Assembly: GCF_041154745.1 (NCBI RefSeq) | Contig: NZ_AP031573.1 | Coordinates: 930,001-994,000, forward strand | Length of the DNA: 64,000 nucleotides | Direction of reading: 5' to 3' | Source: Flavobacterium sp. CFS9 | GTDB lineage: Bacteria > Bacteroidota > Bacteroidia > Flavobacteriales > Flavobacteriaceae | In this document: positions 43,601 through 52,308 of the stretch, one piece after another | Layout of the letters: each line of letters opens with the position of its first letter | Numbering within the stretch: position 1 is the first letter of the stretch | Position numbers and translations under genes: made by a program | The notes under the pieces: model-generated | What the model was told of the DNA's origin: nothing | What the model saw: only the letters and a program-made list of their open reading frames with translations | Database searches by the model: none

Positions 43601-44525
43601 AAGCTGCCAGCATTCTGTCAATCTGACCCTGGGTGTACATTTTATAACAGCCTTGTGCGCCATTGTACCCCATGTAGTTTTCAATATTTACTTTGTCTCC
43701 AGTACAATTGGTTCCCGGTGTACAGGCCAGGGTATGCTGTCCGTCTTCTGCAGGGGTGTCGGCAACTTCATCTGTGCCGGAGCAGCCTCCTTCAAAAGTG
43801 TGAATCAGGTTTAAGAAATGTCCAAATTCATGTGTAAGGGTTGCTGAAAATTCTTTGCTGTAGGAGTTGTCATAAAGGTAAGCTCCGTTAAAAACCACAC
43901 GTGCTGTGTTATTGGCTGTCATACCTGAATCAGGATACCACGCAACCCCTGAGTTGTTAAAAACTCCTTCGTTATACAAATCGTTCTGAATATAAACGTT
44001 CATATATTTTTTATTGTCCCAGGCATCGGCAGCAATCTGATCGTCGTAGCCACCGCCATTTCCGTAACCGTTTTTGGCCGCATGGAAAACAACTCCTGTG
44101 GTACATCCACCATTAGGGTCTTTTTTTGCCAGTTTAAATTCGATGTTTAGTGTTCCTCTTCTCGCTTGAAAAAAGGGTTCAACTGTTTGATAGTCGGCAT
44201 TCCTGCCATTAAAATCGTCATTTAGTTGAGCCAGATGATTGACGATTTTTTCGTAGGTAATGGTTTTTCCGCTTTGCACGTCTCCATAAATATGGAAAAC
44301 CACGGGGATAACATAAGTAGGTGTTGCTGCTGTTTTTGAAGTTTTGCTTTTACGCTGGAGGGTAAATGTTTTGGTAAAGGCTTCAAAATCTTTTTTTTCC
44401 TGAAGTGATTTGGGGCTATTCCGATACACTTTGGCGTTTTCTTCTGTCGTCCGGCAAGGAAGTCCCTGCGCGCTCATTTTCCCTATCGAAAAAACGAGCA
44501 TTAATACTAGTAGTTTTGTTTTCAT
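40677..44525 (-). CDS. T9SS-secreted M43 zinc metalloprotease, multidomain
   Basis: A 1282-residue secreted protease. After the signal peptide (ends KMSAQ) and a propeptide, the M43 (cytophagalysin/pappalysin) domain spans ~68-322 with the zinc motif HEFGHFLNLIH at 232-242 and Met-turn ENYMGYN. Then two copies of a ~270-residue unit follow (~328-600 and ~598-870), each a beta-sandwich plus a module with PYG(I/V)F(F/Y)V, LDLRTASYTAWD and CYGW. FN3 (~870-960), a GEVED domain (GVWIDYNKNNVFDASEKV... CGNIGDGDVEDYTV), a second FN3 and a type A T9SS sorting domain complete it. M43 relatives cut collagen-like and matrix proteins; it lies next to the SusC/SusD peptide system. Confidence 0.93.
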   Translation of the reverse strand: MKTKLLVLMLVFSIGKMSAQGLPCRTTEENAKVYRNSPKSLQEKKDFEAFTKTFTLQRKSKTSKTAATPTYVIPVVFHIYGDVQSGKTITYEKIVNHLAQLNDDFNGRNADYQTVEPFFQARRGTLNIEFKLAKKDPNGGCTTGVVFHAAKNGYGNGGGYDDQIAADAWDNKKYMNVYIQNDLYNEGVFNNSGVAWYPDSGMTANNTARVVFNGAYLYDNSYSKEFSATLTHEFGHFLNLIHTFEGGCSGTDEVADTPAEDGQHTLACTPGTNCTGDKVNIENYMGYNGAQGCYKMYTQGQIDRMLAALQHPARITLWQPQNLIDTGVNTTESSLVATGTTFKEAVINDGSFDTASVVTLSGGKTFALSSGTLAAGTHFTHTFPAGITPVVTVNSNGQVTVTLSGKATNHAAAQNTTAGITFLPAAFTGGTTGLSCTALFYNLRFTDPYGIFFVDMPDINISSNLTWKFFDIAKGDDTSFGGWRYAANALKIETYGKRLTCESGSRNITLLAQNTAVGPTSNMTVPGAYPNQLDLRTASYTAWDGKSGYVGFEYKIDGLPCYGWFKISVAANGDGYTISEYAYNTQPNAPIYTGVTNKTAVVLSESILYEAEANDGGVTTTSTISLSTNNGTFTKSTGTLTAGTDYTITGVPSGLTAVLTLQGNNKVVVSFTGKATAHLPANDAAVTITFKDAAITGGIATLDMASKTINLKFDAPYGVFYVNNPDYVASAVQTWQYFDLGIGDNTEYGAWQFAAAALKVETYGKRLVGPAGTRNISLITEGTTIGASSNFVTPGAAYPDQLDLRTASYTAWDNQTGYIGFEYKSRGRTCYGWMHVKVEAGGVGYSVLDYAYNTKPNESIQAGTQASVTVLAPTSLTATVNNTSLQAQLTWVNNATNATNIVVERAGADNVFAEITTLASTAVTYTNTGLTAGSTYKYRVRAKANSIYSAYSNEVTATLTAGSAYCTAQGNNNYEYINSVTIGSFTNTSGKDAGGYANLTSKTITVTPGTATSVSLAAGFSGGSYLEYWGVWIDYNKNNVFDASEKVIDGISSTGTATGSFTPVAFTGTTRMRIVMKYYSNPSACGNIGDGDVEDYTVVAGTAPNPTTLPTPTNIGNSGVYSSGFYASWGTVANATSYEVQLNNATTGWTTFGTSTTYYLWIPKQGTQTVYQFRVRAKNATDTSNWSAPLTIDLQNGSAGADQTDFTKSFTMYPNPASDVVNFNFANLNLTDIKITIYDTTGNVVDVVKNTVSYPVNRLRKGVYIVVATDGSFTDTKKLLVK

Positions 44526-44710
44526 TTTTTTTGGGTTAATTTGTTGCCACCAAAATTACCAGCATAGCTTCTATTTTATTGATACTATGTTATTTAAAAA
44601 TAATATATAATTAACAACTTTTTAACTTTAAAAAAACACATAATTAAAAAATAAACCAAATAAACAGCGCATTCACAAACAAAATAGAGTATTTATTAAA
44701 CAAAACCAAG
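44526..44710. other. Upstream region of the M43 gene
   Basis: No gene. AAAATTACCAG at 44552-44562 resembles the shared TATATTACCCT motif only weakly (7 of 11). Confidence 0.3.
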
Positions 44711-44864
44711 ACTTCGACTTCGCTCAGTCTGACTATATAGCTCTATAAGCGAAACCAGAACTTCGACTTCGCTCAGTCTGACATTGTGATTCAAAATAAA
44801 AATTGGACTTTGCTCAGTCTGACCATGCGGTTCAAAATAAAGACCAGGCTTTGCTCAGTCGGGC
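44711..44864. repeat. Four degenerating copies of the CTTCGACTTCGCTCAG repeat
   Basis: Copies at 44711-44733, 44761-44782, 44805-44823 and 44846-44864, all sharing TTCGCTCAGTCTGAC or TTTGCTCAGTC(T/G)G. The first two are nearly identical, the last two are shortened. Confidence 0.75.
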
Positions 44865-44883
44865 AGTAGGATTAAACAAAAAA

Positions 44884-44911
44884 AACCGGAACCTAATTAA
44901 AGGCCCCGGTT
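44884..44911 (-). terminator. Terminator of the SusC/SusD operon
   Basis: AACCGG...CC pairs with GG...CCGGTT, followed on the minus strand by a T-run; it lies 24 bp past the SusD stop. Confidence 0.65.
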
Positions 44912-44934
44912 AAAAACAGGAAAACTAATTCAAA

Positions 44935-46392
44935 TTAAAATTTATCCCAGAAAATTTTTGTAGTCATTAAATCTCCTCCTATGGCAGCAGAGGCCGCTTC
45001 ATAATTTTCTTTATTTAAGGTTTTATCAAAAAGAGAGTAAATATTACGAACCGGTACTTTTCCTTTCGCTGCATCAACAGCAGTTGAAGGAGCTACCAAT
45101 ACAGGGAAATCTAACCTTCTGTATTCTGTCCAGGCTTCAAATCCTCTGTTGTAATAAGCGATCCAAAGCTGGTAGGCGATTTTTTCTTTAGTCGTTCCGG
45201 CAGCGGTTGCAAAGTCAACATCTGTTCTGTTTACATAAGTTTGTACATCGGCATTCGCAACTCCCCAAAAGTTCATGCTCGCCAAAATTCCTTTTTTATA
45301 ATATTCTTCCGGAGTTCCTCCTACGCTAAATCCTCTGTTTGCAGCATCCGCCAAAAGGAAACAGGTTTCGGTGTAATCAAAAATTACTCCCGGATTTGTT
45401 CTCTCTTTCAATCTTGATCCCATGTTTGAAAAATCGCCATAACTTACTTGTTTGGCATAAGGAGCTCCTTTATAGCTACCGCCTTTTTTAGAGCTTGGAT
45501 TAAAGAATATATCACGTCTAGGATCACTTTTTCCATTTAACTCATTCACAAAATATTCAGTCGGAATGGTTTGACTTTCGTTTACCAGAGTATCATACAA
45601 CGGATTCATATCAACAAGTGATGAAAAATACTGAAACAATGCGGTTTCATCTTCATTGGTCATTACTCCTGAATTGTAAGCACTTTCTACTATTGCTTTT
45701 GCTTTGGCAGGCTCAATATCAGCAAGGTGTAATCCTAGTTTCAATTTCACACTATTGGCTAATGTTTTCCATTTTGCTACATCGCCTTTGTAAATTAAAT
45801 CAGCTTTACCAAAGCTCTCTTTACTGCCGTCCATAGCTGCAATAGCCGTATCTAATCTCGCAGCCAGATCTAAATAAATGGTTTTGGCATCATCGTATTT
45901 AGGATAAGGATACAGATTGATATCCAAAGCTTCACTGTAAGGTACATTCCCAAATAAATCTACAAGTGCCTGATAAGCCATCACAATCTGAACGTCAAGT
46001 ATTGCGATTTTGTTTTTTTTAATGGCTGTATCAACAGCCCCTAAAGCTTCTTTGCTCTTTATGGCTTTTTGAGCGTTTACCAAATCCTGCAAAACGTCTC
46101 TGTATAATAAAGTTGACAGGGAACTTCCTAAATTCCTTCTCTCCATATTGTAGTTTACCTCATCTGTATAAGTTGTGGTAGACCAATATTGAGCATATCC
46201 TCTAAAATTGTTACTGTTTACCGAAGCATTGGTCAGAAAGTAAGCATAATTTACCTGTGCATTGGTCATGAGTGCCCCCGGCAAAATAGTGGTATACGCT
46301 TTTTTATCCTGATTTAAATCTTCTAAGTTATCACAAGAGGCTACTGAAAGTAAAATGGCTCCTGCAAAAAATATCGTTTTTACTATTTTCAT
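44935..46392 (-). CDS. SusD/RagB-family lipoprotein (SusD-like_2 type)
   Basis: A 485-residue outer-membrane lipoprotein with lipobox LLSVASC. It matches the shorter SusD-like_2 branch: LNQDKKAYTTILPGALMTNAQ, YAQYWSTTTYTDEVNY, ILDVQIVMAYQALVDLFGNVPYSEAL and DVAKWKTLANSVKLKLGLHLADI. It is encoded 11 bp downstream of its SusC partner. The context (peptidases and amino-acid catabolism, no glycan enzymes) and the T9SS protease next door suggest that it binds peptides rather than glycans; this is inference. Confidence 0.93.
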   Translation of the reverse strand: MKIVKTIFFAGAILLSVASCDNLEDLNQDKKAYTTILPGALMTNAQVNYAYFLTNASVNSNNFRGYAQYWSTTTYTDEVNYNMERRNLGSSLSTLLYRDVLQDLVNAQKAIKSKEALGAVDTAIKKNKIAILDVQIVMAYQALVDLFGNVPYSEALDINLYPYPKYDDAKTIYLDLAARLDTAIAAMDGSKESFGKADLIYKGDVAKWKTLANSVKLKLGLHLADIEPAKAKAIVESAYNSGVMTNEDETALFQYFSSLVDMNPLYDTLVNESQTIPTEYFVNELNGKSDPRRDIFFNPSSKKGGSYKGAPYAKQVSYGDFSNMGSRLKERTNPGVIFDYTETCFLLADAANRGFSVGGTPEEYYKKGILASMNFWGVANADVQTYVNRTDVDFATAAGTTKEKIAYQLWIAYYNRGFEAWTEYRRLDFPVLVAPSTAVDAAKGKVPVRNIYSLFDKTLNKENYEAASAAIGGDLMTTKIFWDKF

Positions 46393-46403
46393 TTTTTTTG
46401 TTT

Positions 46404-49400
46404 TTAGAATTGAACTTTCATATTAAAGTTATACTCTTTTGATGTAGGCAAAACTCCGGTTTGAAAGCCCTGAAGGTTTCCTGAAGAAAGTCCCGCTTCC
46501 GGATCAGCATAAGGTAAATTTTTATGAATGATCCATAAGTTGCTCCCATTAACTGACAAAATCATATTGGTGATAAAAGTCTTTGCAAGGAATTTTGATG
46601 GCAATCTGTAGCTTAATCCTAACTCACGTAATTTCACATAAGAAGCATCGTAAACATATTGCTGTTCCGGCATGGAATTATAAAAAGAATATCCATTTGC
46701 TCCTTCTACACTTACAATTTTGTCGTTTGGAGTTCCGTCTGCCTTAACACCTGCCAACAAAACACCTCCTCCATTTGCCAGCGGCTCTCTTTGCGGAACA
46801 CCTAAATGGTTGTTGGAAACTGTACTTTCGTAAATACCTGTAGTATGTCCGTAACGTTGATCTAATGAGTAAACATCTCCGCCTTTTTTCACATCAATCA
46901 GGAAGTTCAATGAGAAATTTTTATAGGTAATTACGTTATTCAAACCACCAATCCAGTCCGGATTTATATCTCCGATTGTAGCTCCGGCAGTTTGCTGATA
47001 TCTTCCGTTTGAACGAATTACTTTTTCTCCGTTTAAATAGGTAAATCCTGAACCTATCAGCTGTCCAATTGGTTTTCCAACCTCAGCAACATATCCAACT
47101 CCCTGGAAAGATCCTAACGAAATTCTGTCAGCTCCTCCTAATGAAATCACTTCATTTTTATTGGTAGACCAGTTAACTTTTGCTTCCCAGCTGAAATTTG
47201 CTGTCTTCACCGGAATTACAGACAAGGTTACCTCATATCCTTTATTCTGAACATCCCCTCCGTTTATCCAGGCTCTGGTGTATCCGGTTTGTGTAGGTGT
47301 TTCAACTGAAAGAATCTGATTGGTTGTATTGCTTTTGTAGTAAGAGAAATCAAGACCTACACGATTATTGAACAATTTAAGTTCTATACCAGCTTCAAGA
47401 CCTTTGGTCAGCTCACTTTTTAAATTAGCATTACTTTTATTGTTTTCTGTAGAGAAACGAATTCCGTCAGGTCCAAAATTATCACCTTTAGGATAAGTTG
47501 ATGCAATTACAGCAAACGGAGCATCATTACCTGTTTCTGCATAATTCAAACGCAGTTTTCCAAAAGACAACCAATTTGTTTTAATATGATTACTAAAAAT
47601 ATAAGTTCCTGTAATCGAAGGATACGTATAAGTACTATTGCTTGATGGTAACGTAGAAGACTTGTCTACACGATAACTTCCTTCTAAGAAATAAGTTTCC
47701 ATAAAATTGAAACTTGCATTAGCATAAACACTGTTTGTTCCGATGGTCACTTCTGACTCACCAGGGCTGTTGATTTTATCAATAGAATTACTCAAAGCAT
47801 AAATCCCAGGCACTACCAGTCCGCCATTTGTTGCTGCAAAAATTGATTTACTCACTGAACGTCTTGAATTAGCTCCAAGCATTCCGTTGAACTTAATTCC
47901 GTCTGTAATATTCGTTTTAAAGTTCATGATTAAATCGAAGTTGATCTCTCTGAACGTTTTATCAAATCTGGTATACTGTCCAAGTGCATTTGGTGTTCTC
48001 TTTGATCCCACGGCAATGCGCTCCTCCTGTAACTGACTATAGGTATCTACAGCACCTTTACCTGTAATATCAAACCAATCGGTGATTTGTGTATTCAAAG
48101 CAAAATTTCCAAAAAAACGATCACGATTTAAAGTATTGTAGTTGTTATATCTTTGAAAATACGGGTTGTCATGAAACTGAATCGTTAAATCATTTGGTCC
48201 GCCAACACTCCAGGTTGTATTTTCTCCTGTAAGGTTATAAGCATCTTTTAAATCCTGAAAATCTACACTTGTAGAATACCATTGTCTGATACTGCTCAAA
48301 TAGTTATTTCCACCGTCACCATAACCAGTTTCATTCATTCCTTTCGCATTTGCTTTTAAATAATTCGCAGATGCCGAAATTTTAGTTTTAGGCAGAATGT
48401 TATAGGTTCCTGAAAAGTTGAAATTGTCTTTACGGTTGTTACTGTTTGGCAAAATTCCCTGATTCATGTTATAGTTTGTATAACCAAATCTGAAATCTCC
48501 TTTTTCACCTGATCCGGTAAAAGCAATATTATTAATGAACGTTAAGCTCTTTTGGTAAAAATCATTTGGATTTTTCTTTACTGCCGTCCAAGGAGTCGCT
48601 TTTCCATAACCCGGTAACTCAGGATAGAAAGAACTCCAGTTGTACACTAACAAATTAGGATCAAATTTAGGTCCCCATGATGCATCATCAGTAGCAGCAT
48701 ACGGATGTACTCCACTACCTAAATCTACTGTTCCATAGAAATCACCATATCCTCCACCGTATTGATTTTGATACTCCGGTAACGTTTTTTTATCGACTAC
48801 ACCAACGGTAACTCCGGAGCTAAAACTTACACCTAAACCTCCTTTAGATTTACTTCCTTTTTTTAAAGTTACAAGGATTACCCCATTTGAAGCTCTTGAA
48901 CCATACAGCGCCGAAGCCGCAGCTCCTTTTAGTACGTTCATCGTCTCGATATCGTCAGGATTGATATCCGAAGCGGCATTTCCGTAATCGTATCCTCCTG
49001 TGTTACCTCCGCTTTTCTGATCGGCACTATTGGTATTGTCATTATTCAACGGAATACCATCTACAATCCATAAAGCCTGATTGTTTCCCGTCAAAGAAGT
49101 AGTACCACGAATCACGACATTCGTTGAACCTCCAATATTGTTGTTACGTCTGATTTGTACACCGGCAATTTTACCTGAAATCGCATTGGCTACGTTACCA
49201 TTGTTTACTTTAGTCAGATCTTCTCCTTTAATCTCCTGAGTGGCATATCCTAAAGATTTCTTTTCTCTTTTTAACCCCAGAGCGGTAACGACAATTTCCT
49301 GCAGCTGCTCTGAAGCAGGGGATAAAGAAACGTTGGCAGTGTTCCCTGTAACGGTTACCTCTACAGCCTTCATCCCGATATAATTAAAGATTAAAACAGC

Positions 49401-49610
49401 GTTTTGACTTGTCTTTATAGAATACTTACCGTCAAAATCAGTTTGAGCTCCTGTTTTTGTTCCTTTGATCAATACACTCGCACCCGGCAAAGGCAGCCCT
49501 GCATTATCTGAAACAATTCCCGATACAACCCGCTCTTGTGCGAGCGCAAATTGTGCTAGCAGTACAAAAAAAAGTACTACCGTTTTTCTTTGAAAAAACT
49601 TGAATTTCAT
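46404..49610 (-). CDS. SusC/RagA-family TonB-dependent receptor
   Basis: A 1068-residue outer-membrane importer. Signal peptide ends LAQFALAQE; the regulatory carboxypeptidase-like domain (VVSGIVSDNAGLPLPGASVL) spans ~25-105; the plug contains LQEIVVTALGLKREKKSLGYA and ASALYGSRASNGVILVTLKKG; the barrel fills the rest. It differs from the first SusC in this window (about 4.5-11 kb) and belongs to another subfamily (GLKREKKSLGYATQ type). The shared motif AGGGTAATATA lies 82 bp upstream, and a GATAATATATTATC palindrome 56 bp upstream. Expected cargo: oligopeptides produced by the M43 protease. Confidence 0.95.
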   Translation of the reverse strand: MKFKFFQRKTVVLFFVLLAQFALAQERVVSGIVSDNAGLPLPGASVLIKGTKTGAQTDFDGKYSIKTSQNAVLIFNYIGMKAVEVTVTGNTANVSLSPASEQLQEIVVTALGLKREKKSLGYATQEIKGEDLTKVNNGNVANAISGKIAGVQIRRNNNIGGSTNVVIRGTTSLTGNNQALWIVDGIPLNNDNTNSADQKSGGNTGGYDYGNAASDINPDDIETMNVLKGAAASALYGSRASNGVILVTLKKGSKSKGGLGVSFSSGVTVGVVDKKTLPEYQNQYGGGYGDFYGTVDLGSGVHPYAATDDASWGPKFDPNLLVYNWSSFYPELPGYGKATPWTAVKKNPNDFYQKSLTFINNIAFTGSGEKGDFRFGYTNYNMNQGILPNSNNRKDNFNFSGTYNILPKTKISASANYLKANAKGMNETGYGDGGNNYLSSIRQWYSTSVDFQDLKDAYNLTGENTTWSVGGPNDLTIQFHDNPYFQRYNNYNTLNRDRFFGNFALNTQITDWFDITGKGAVDTYSQLQEERIAVGSKRTPNALGQYTRFDKTFREINFDLIMNFKTNITDGIKFNGMLGANSRRSVSKSIFAATNGGLVVPGIYALSNSIDKINSPGESEVTIGTNSVYANASFNFMETYFLEGSYRVDKSSTLPSSNSTYTYPSITGTYIFSNHIKTNWLSFGKLRLNYAETGNDAPFAVIASTYPKGDNFGPDGIRFSTENNKSNANLKSELTKGLEAGIELKLFNNRVGLDFSYYKSNTTNQILSVETPTQTGYTRAWINGGDVQNKGYEVTLSVIPVKTANFSWEAKVNWSTNKNEVISLGGADRISLGSFQGVGYVAEVGKPIGQLIGSGFTYLNGEKVIRSNGRYQQTAGATIGDINPDWIGGLNNVITYKNFSLNFLIDVKKGGDVYSLDQRYGHTTGIYESTVSNNHLGVPQREPLANGGGVLLAGVKADGTPNDKIVSVEGANGYSFYNSMPEQQYVYDASYVKLRELGLSYRLPSKFLAKTFITNMILSVNGSNLWIIHKNLPYADPEAGLSSGNLQGFQTGVLPTSKEYNFNMKVQF

Positions 49611-49665
49611 AAAAAGGTTTTATAATTAGTATTGGCAAATGTTTTGCTTTTTTGATAATTTTTAT

Positions 49666-49679
49666 GATAATATATTATC
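49666..49679. promoter_or_regulatory. Palindrome upstream of susC
   Basis: GATAATATATTATC is a perfect 14-bp palindrome 56 bp upstream of the SusC start, between the start and motif site 2. Confidence 0.4.
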
Positions 49680-49691
49680 GCAAAAACCTAT

Positions 49692-49743
49692 TATATTACC
49701 CTTTTGTTACACATTTAATATTTTACATGTATTATCTTACCCT
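49692..49743. promoter_or_regulatory. Shared motif site 2 (susC), two half-sites
   Basis: TATATTACCCT at 49692-49702, identical to sites 1 and 3, and TATCTTACCCT (10 of 11) at 49733-49743, 41 bp away. Oriented as AGGGTAATATA toward susC. Candidate AraC-family binding sites. Confidence 0.65.
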
Positions 49744-49810
49744 TTCAAATTCGTGCAACATATGTATTTATTTTCTTACTTTTAATATCTTTAGCTTCTA
49801 AATAAACTTC

Positions 49811-49976
49811 AAAACACTAAAGAGAGTGTTAAAAAATCCAATAAAAAAATTCCAAATCCCAAACGTTCATCGAAGTTTGGAATTTGGAATTCAAAATTTG
49901 AGATTTTGATATTAAACTATTTCACTCCCGGAGGATATTTTTCTTCAATAAATTTTATCAAAATATAGATTAAAGA
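49811..49976. repeat. Duplicate of the 3' end of the dipeptidyl peptidase gene
   Basis: This segment matches 50037-50202 with an offset of 226 bp. It includes a palindromic hairpin and a decayed copy of the last codons, reading IKFIEEKYPPGVK plus stop versus IKFIEEKCPPGAK in the gene. In-frame sequence ends at a stop further upstream, so it is a remnant. Confidence 0.75.
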
Positions 49977-50142
49977 TTTTCAGCTTTCTTCGTCTTCATT
50001 ATTTGTTGCGTTTTTTTGATTCCGAATAAGCAGCTCCAAAACACGAAAGAGAGTGCTAAAATTCCAATAAAAAAATTCCAAATCCCAAACGTTCATCGAA
50101 GTTTGGAATTTGGAATTTAAAATTTGAGATTTTGATATTAAA

Positions 50143-52305
50143 CTATTTTGCTCCCGGAGGACATTTTTCTTCAATAAATTTTATAAAAGTATCCACTAAA
50201 TGTTTTCGGGTTCCTTCGCCTTCATGAATGCTGTGGGTACGATTTGGGTAGATCATTAAATTAAAAACTTTGTCGTATTTTATCAGTTCATCAATCAAAA
50301 CTTCTGCATTTTTATAATGCACATTATCGTCGCCGGTTCCGTGAATGTAAAGCAGATTTCCTTTTAAGTTCTTTGCGTGTGTTACAGGTGAAGCCTGAAT
50401 GTAAGCAGCTTCACTCTCATCCGGCAATCCCATATAACGTTCGGTATAAATATTATCGTAAAAATGCTGATCGGTCACTGCGGCAATCGCTACACCGGTT
50501 TTGTATATTTCCGGATATTGAAACATCAGGTTCAAAGTTACAGCTCCGCCTCCGCTCCATCCGTGTATGGCTACTCTGTTGTTATCAATAAAGTTCCATT
50601 TCAGTACTTCTTTAGCGGCCATTGCCTGATCGCGGGTATTGATGATTCCGATATTTTTGTAGATTGATTTTCTCCATTTTCTTCCTTTCAAAACCGGAGT
50701 TCCTCTGTTGTCCATGGCAATTCCAATGTATCCCTTCGGAATTAACAGATCAATAAATCCATTAAAGTAAGGCATGTCATTCGCTACCGAAGCCATTGGC
50801 TCACCGTAAACGTAAAAGAATACGGGATATTTTTTTGTTGGATCAAAATCAAGCGGTTTTGCCATGATTCCATCGATCTCTACTCCGTCAACCGTGGTTA
50901 CTTTGAATTTCTCTAAAGAAAAGTCACGTTTTGGTTTTGTAAAAACATCAGCCTCTTTTGGCAGTATTTTTTTATGATCGGAAAGTGAAACTAAACGCAC
51001 ATTAAAATCACGATTGACATTAGAATTGGTGTGTTTGGCATACGATCCGTCTGTCGAAAACTCATATTCATTGGTTCCTTCAAATACTTCAGGAGTTATT
51101 CTTTTGGTTTTAAGCGAATTAATATTCGTCTCATACAAATAACGCTGCGTAGCATCTTTTGGACTTGCGATATAATAAATGGATTTGGTCTTGTCATTAT
51201 AAGCTTTAAAATAGGCATCGAAATTTCCTGTTGTGATCAGTTCTTTCTTTTTTCCGTCACGGCTTATTTTGTACACATGCATCCAGCCATCGGCATCCGA
51301 GCTCCATAAAAAAGATTTGCCATTGTCTACAAACTGACAAGGAAAACCATCGTATACGCCAGACGAAATATCAAAAACATCAATCCATTCTGCTGATTTT
51401 TCCTGATACACCAAAGTTGCTTTCCCGGATTGTGTATTGCAATTGTAAATCGAAACCTGATTTTGATTTCGGTTTAATTGTATGGCCATTACCTCATCTT
51501 TAGCTACCCATTCCATACGAACCAAATAATTATTATCCGGTTCTCCGGGAATATCAAGCCAATTGGTTTTTAAAGAAGCAATATCAATAACTCCAATTTT
51601 TACAGCAGAGGGTTTTTCTCCAGCTTTAGGATATTCTACCGGAATTACGAATGGGTATAAAGCATCGGTATTGTTAATCATTAAGTGAAACTTTGTCTTC
51701 GAAGCGTCTACACGCCAAAAAGCAATACTTTTACCATCAGGACTCCAGCGAAATCCGTCACGCGCTGCCAATTCTTCTTCGTAAACCCAGTCAAAAGTTC
51801 CGTTAATTACCTTATCGGTTCCGTCTGTTGTTAAAGCGGTAATCTTAGCTGATGCCAGATTTTCAAGGTAAATATTGTGTTTTGAAACGTAAGCTACATT
51901 TTCGTTATCTGCTGAAAACTTAGCAAACATTAGGGAAGACTCTTCTAAGTTGATACCCAGTTTTCTTCCTTTTCCGGTGGTTAAGTCAAAAAACCAATAG
52001 TCGCCTCTGGTATTGGCTCTCCACACTTTTTTTGAGTTGGTATACACCAGAACTCTGGTTTTATTCTGATTCCAGACTAATTCTTCCACTTCTCCGTTAA
52101 AACCTGCCGCTGATAACTGCTGCTGGGTTAAAACAGTGGTACTCTGATTGAGTTTATCCACATCATATACCTGAATGTTGTTTTCGGAATTTACCCAAAA
52201 CGAATGTGAATTGGGCAGCCATTTTAATTCGTTTATATCGATATCTTTTTGAGCCAAAATGCTCGAGCAAACAAAAAGAAGCAATAGGAAGTGTTTTTTA
52301 ATCAT
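50143..52305 (-). CDS. Dipeptidyl peptidase IV (S9B), exported
   Basis: A 720-residue exported serine peptidase that removes N-terminal X-Pro (and X-Ala) dipeptides. Signal peptide ends SILAQ. The N-terminal beta-propeller carries the double-Glu anchor for the free amino terminus in DWVYEEELAARDGFRWSPDG. The C-terminal hydrolase has the nucleophile elbow HGWSGGGAVTLN (Ser584; most DPP IV have GWSYGG), Asp in HGTGDDNVHYKN, and His in NRTHSIHEG. The gene starts 3 nt after the Xaa-Pro aminopeptidase stop, in the hydroxyproline operon. It would split imported peptides in the periplasm. Confidence 0.95.
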   Translation of the reverse strand: MIKKHFLLLLFVCSSILAQKDIDINELKWLPNSHSFWVNSENNIQVYDVDKLNQSTTVLTQQQLSAAGFNGEVEELVWNQNKTRVLVYTNSKKVWRANTRGDYWFFDLTTGKGRKLGINLEESSLMFAKFSADNENVAYVSKHNIYLENLASAKITALTTDGTDKVINGTFDWVYEEELAARDGFRWSPDGKSIAFWRVDASKTKFHLMINNTDALYPFVIPVEYPKAGEKPSAVKIGVIDIASLKTNWLDIPGEPDNNYLVRMEWVAKDEVMAIQLNRNQNQVSIYNCNTQSGKATLVYQEKSAEWIDVFDISSGVYDGFPCQFVDNGKSFLWSSDADGWMHVYKISRDGKKKELITTGNFDAYFKAYNDKTKSIYYIASPKDATQRYLYETNINSLKTKRITPEVFEGTNEYEFSTDGSYAKHTNSNVNRDFNVRLVSLSDHKKILPKEADVFTKPKRDFSLEKFKVTTVDGVEIDGIMAKPLDFDPTKKYPVFFYVYGEPMASVANDMPYFNGFIDLLIPKGYIGIAMDNRGTPVLKGRKWRKSIYKNIGIINTRDQAMAAKEVLKWNFIDNNRVAIHGWSGGGAVTLNLMFQYPEIYKTGVAIAAVTDQHFYDNIYTERYMGLPDESEAAYIQASPVTHAKNLKGNLLYIHGTGDDNVHYKNAEVLIDELIKYDKVFNLMIYPNRTHSIHEGEGTRKHLVDTFIKFIEEKCPPGAK

Positions 52306-52308
52306 GGT

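Noticed and set aside
44552..44562. A fourth copy of the shared TATATTACCCT motif before the M43 protease
   Set aside because: Only 7 of 11 positions match and it is 27 bp from the start codon, closer than the other sites.
44711..44864. CRISPR-like spacing of short repeats
   Set aside because: Only four decaying copies, of varying spacing, and the same repeat occurs singly elsewhere.
49980..50174. 64-codon minus ORF overlapping the end of the dipeptidyl peptidase gene
   Set aside because: It reads through the hairpin and duplicated tail in another frame; its sequence is explained by the repeat.
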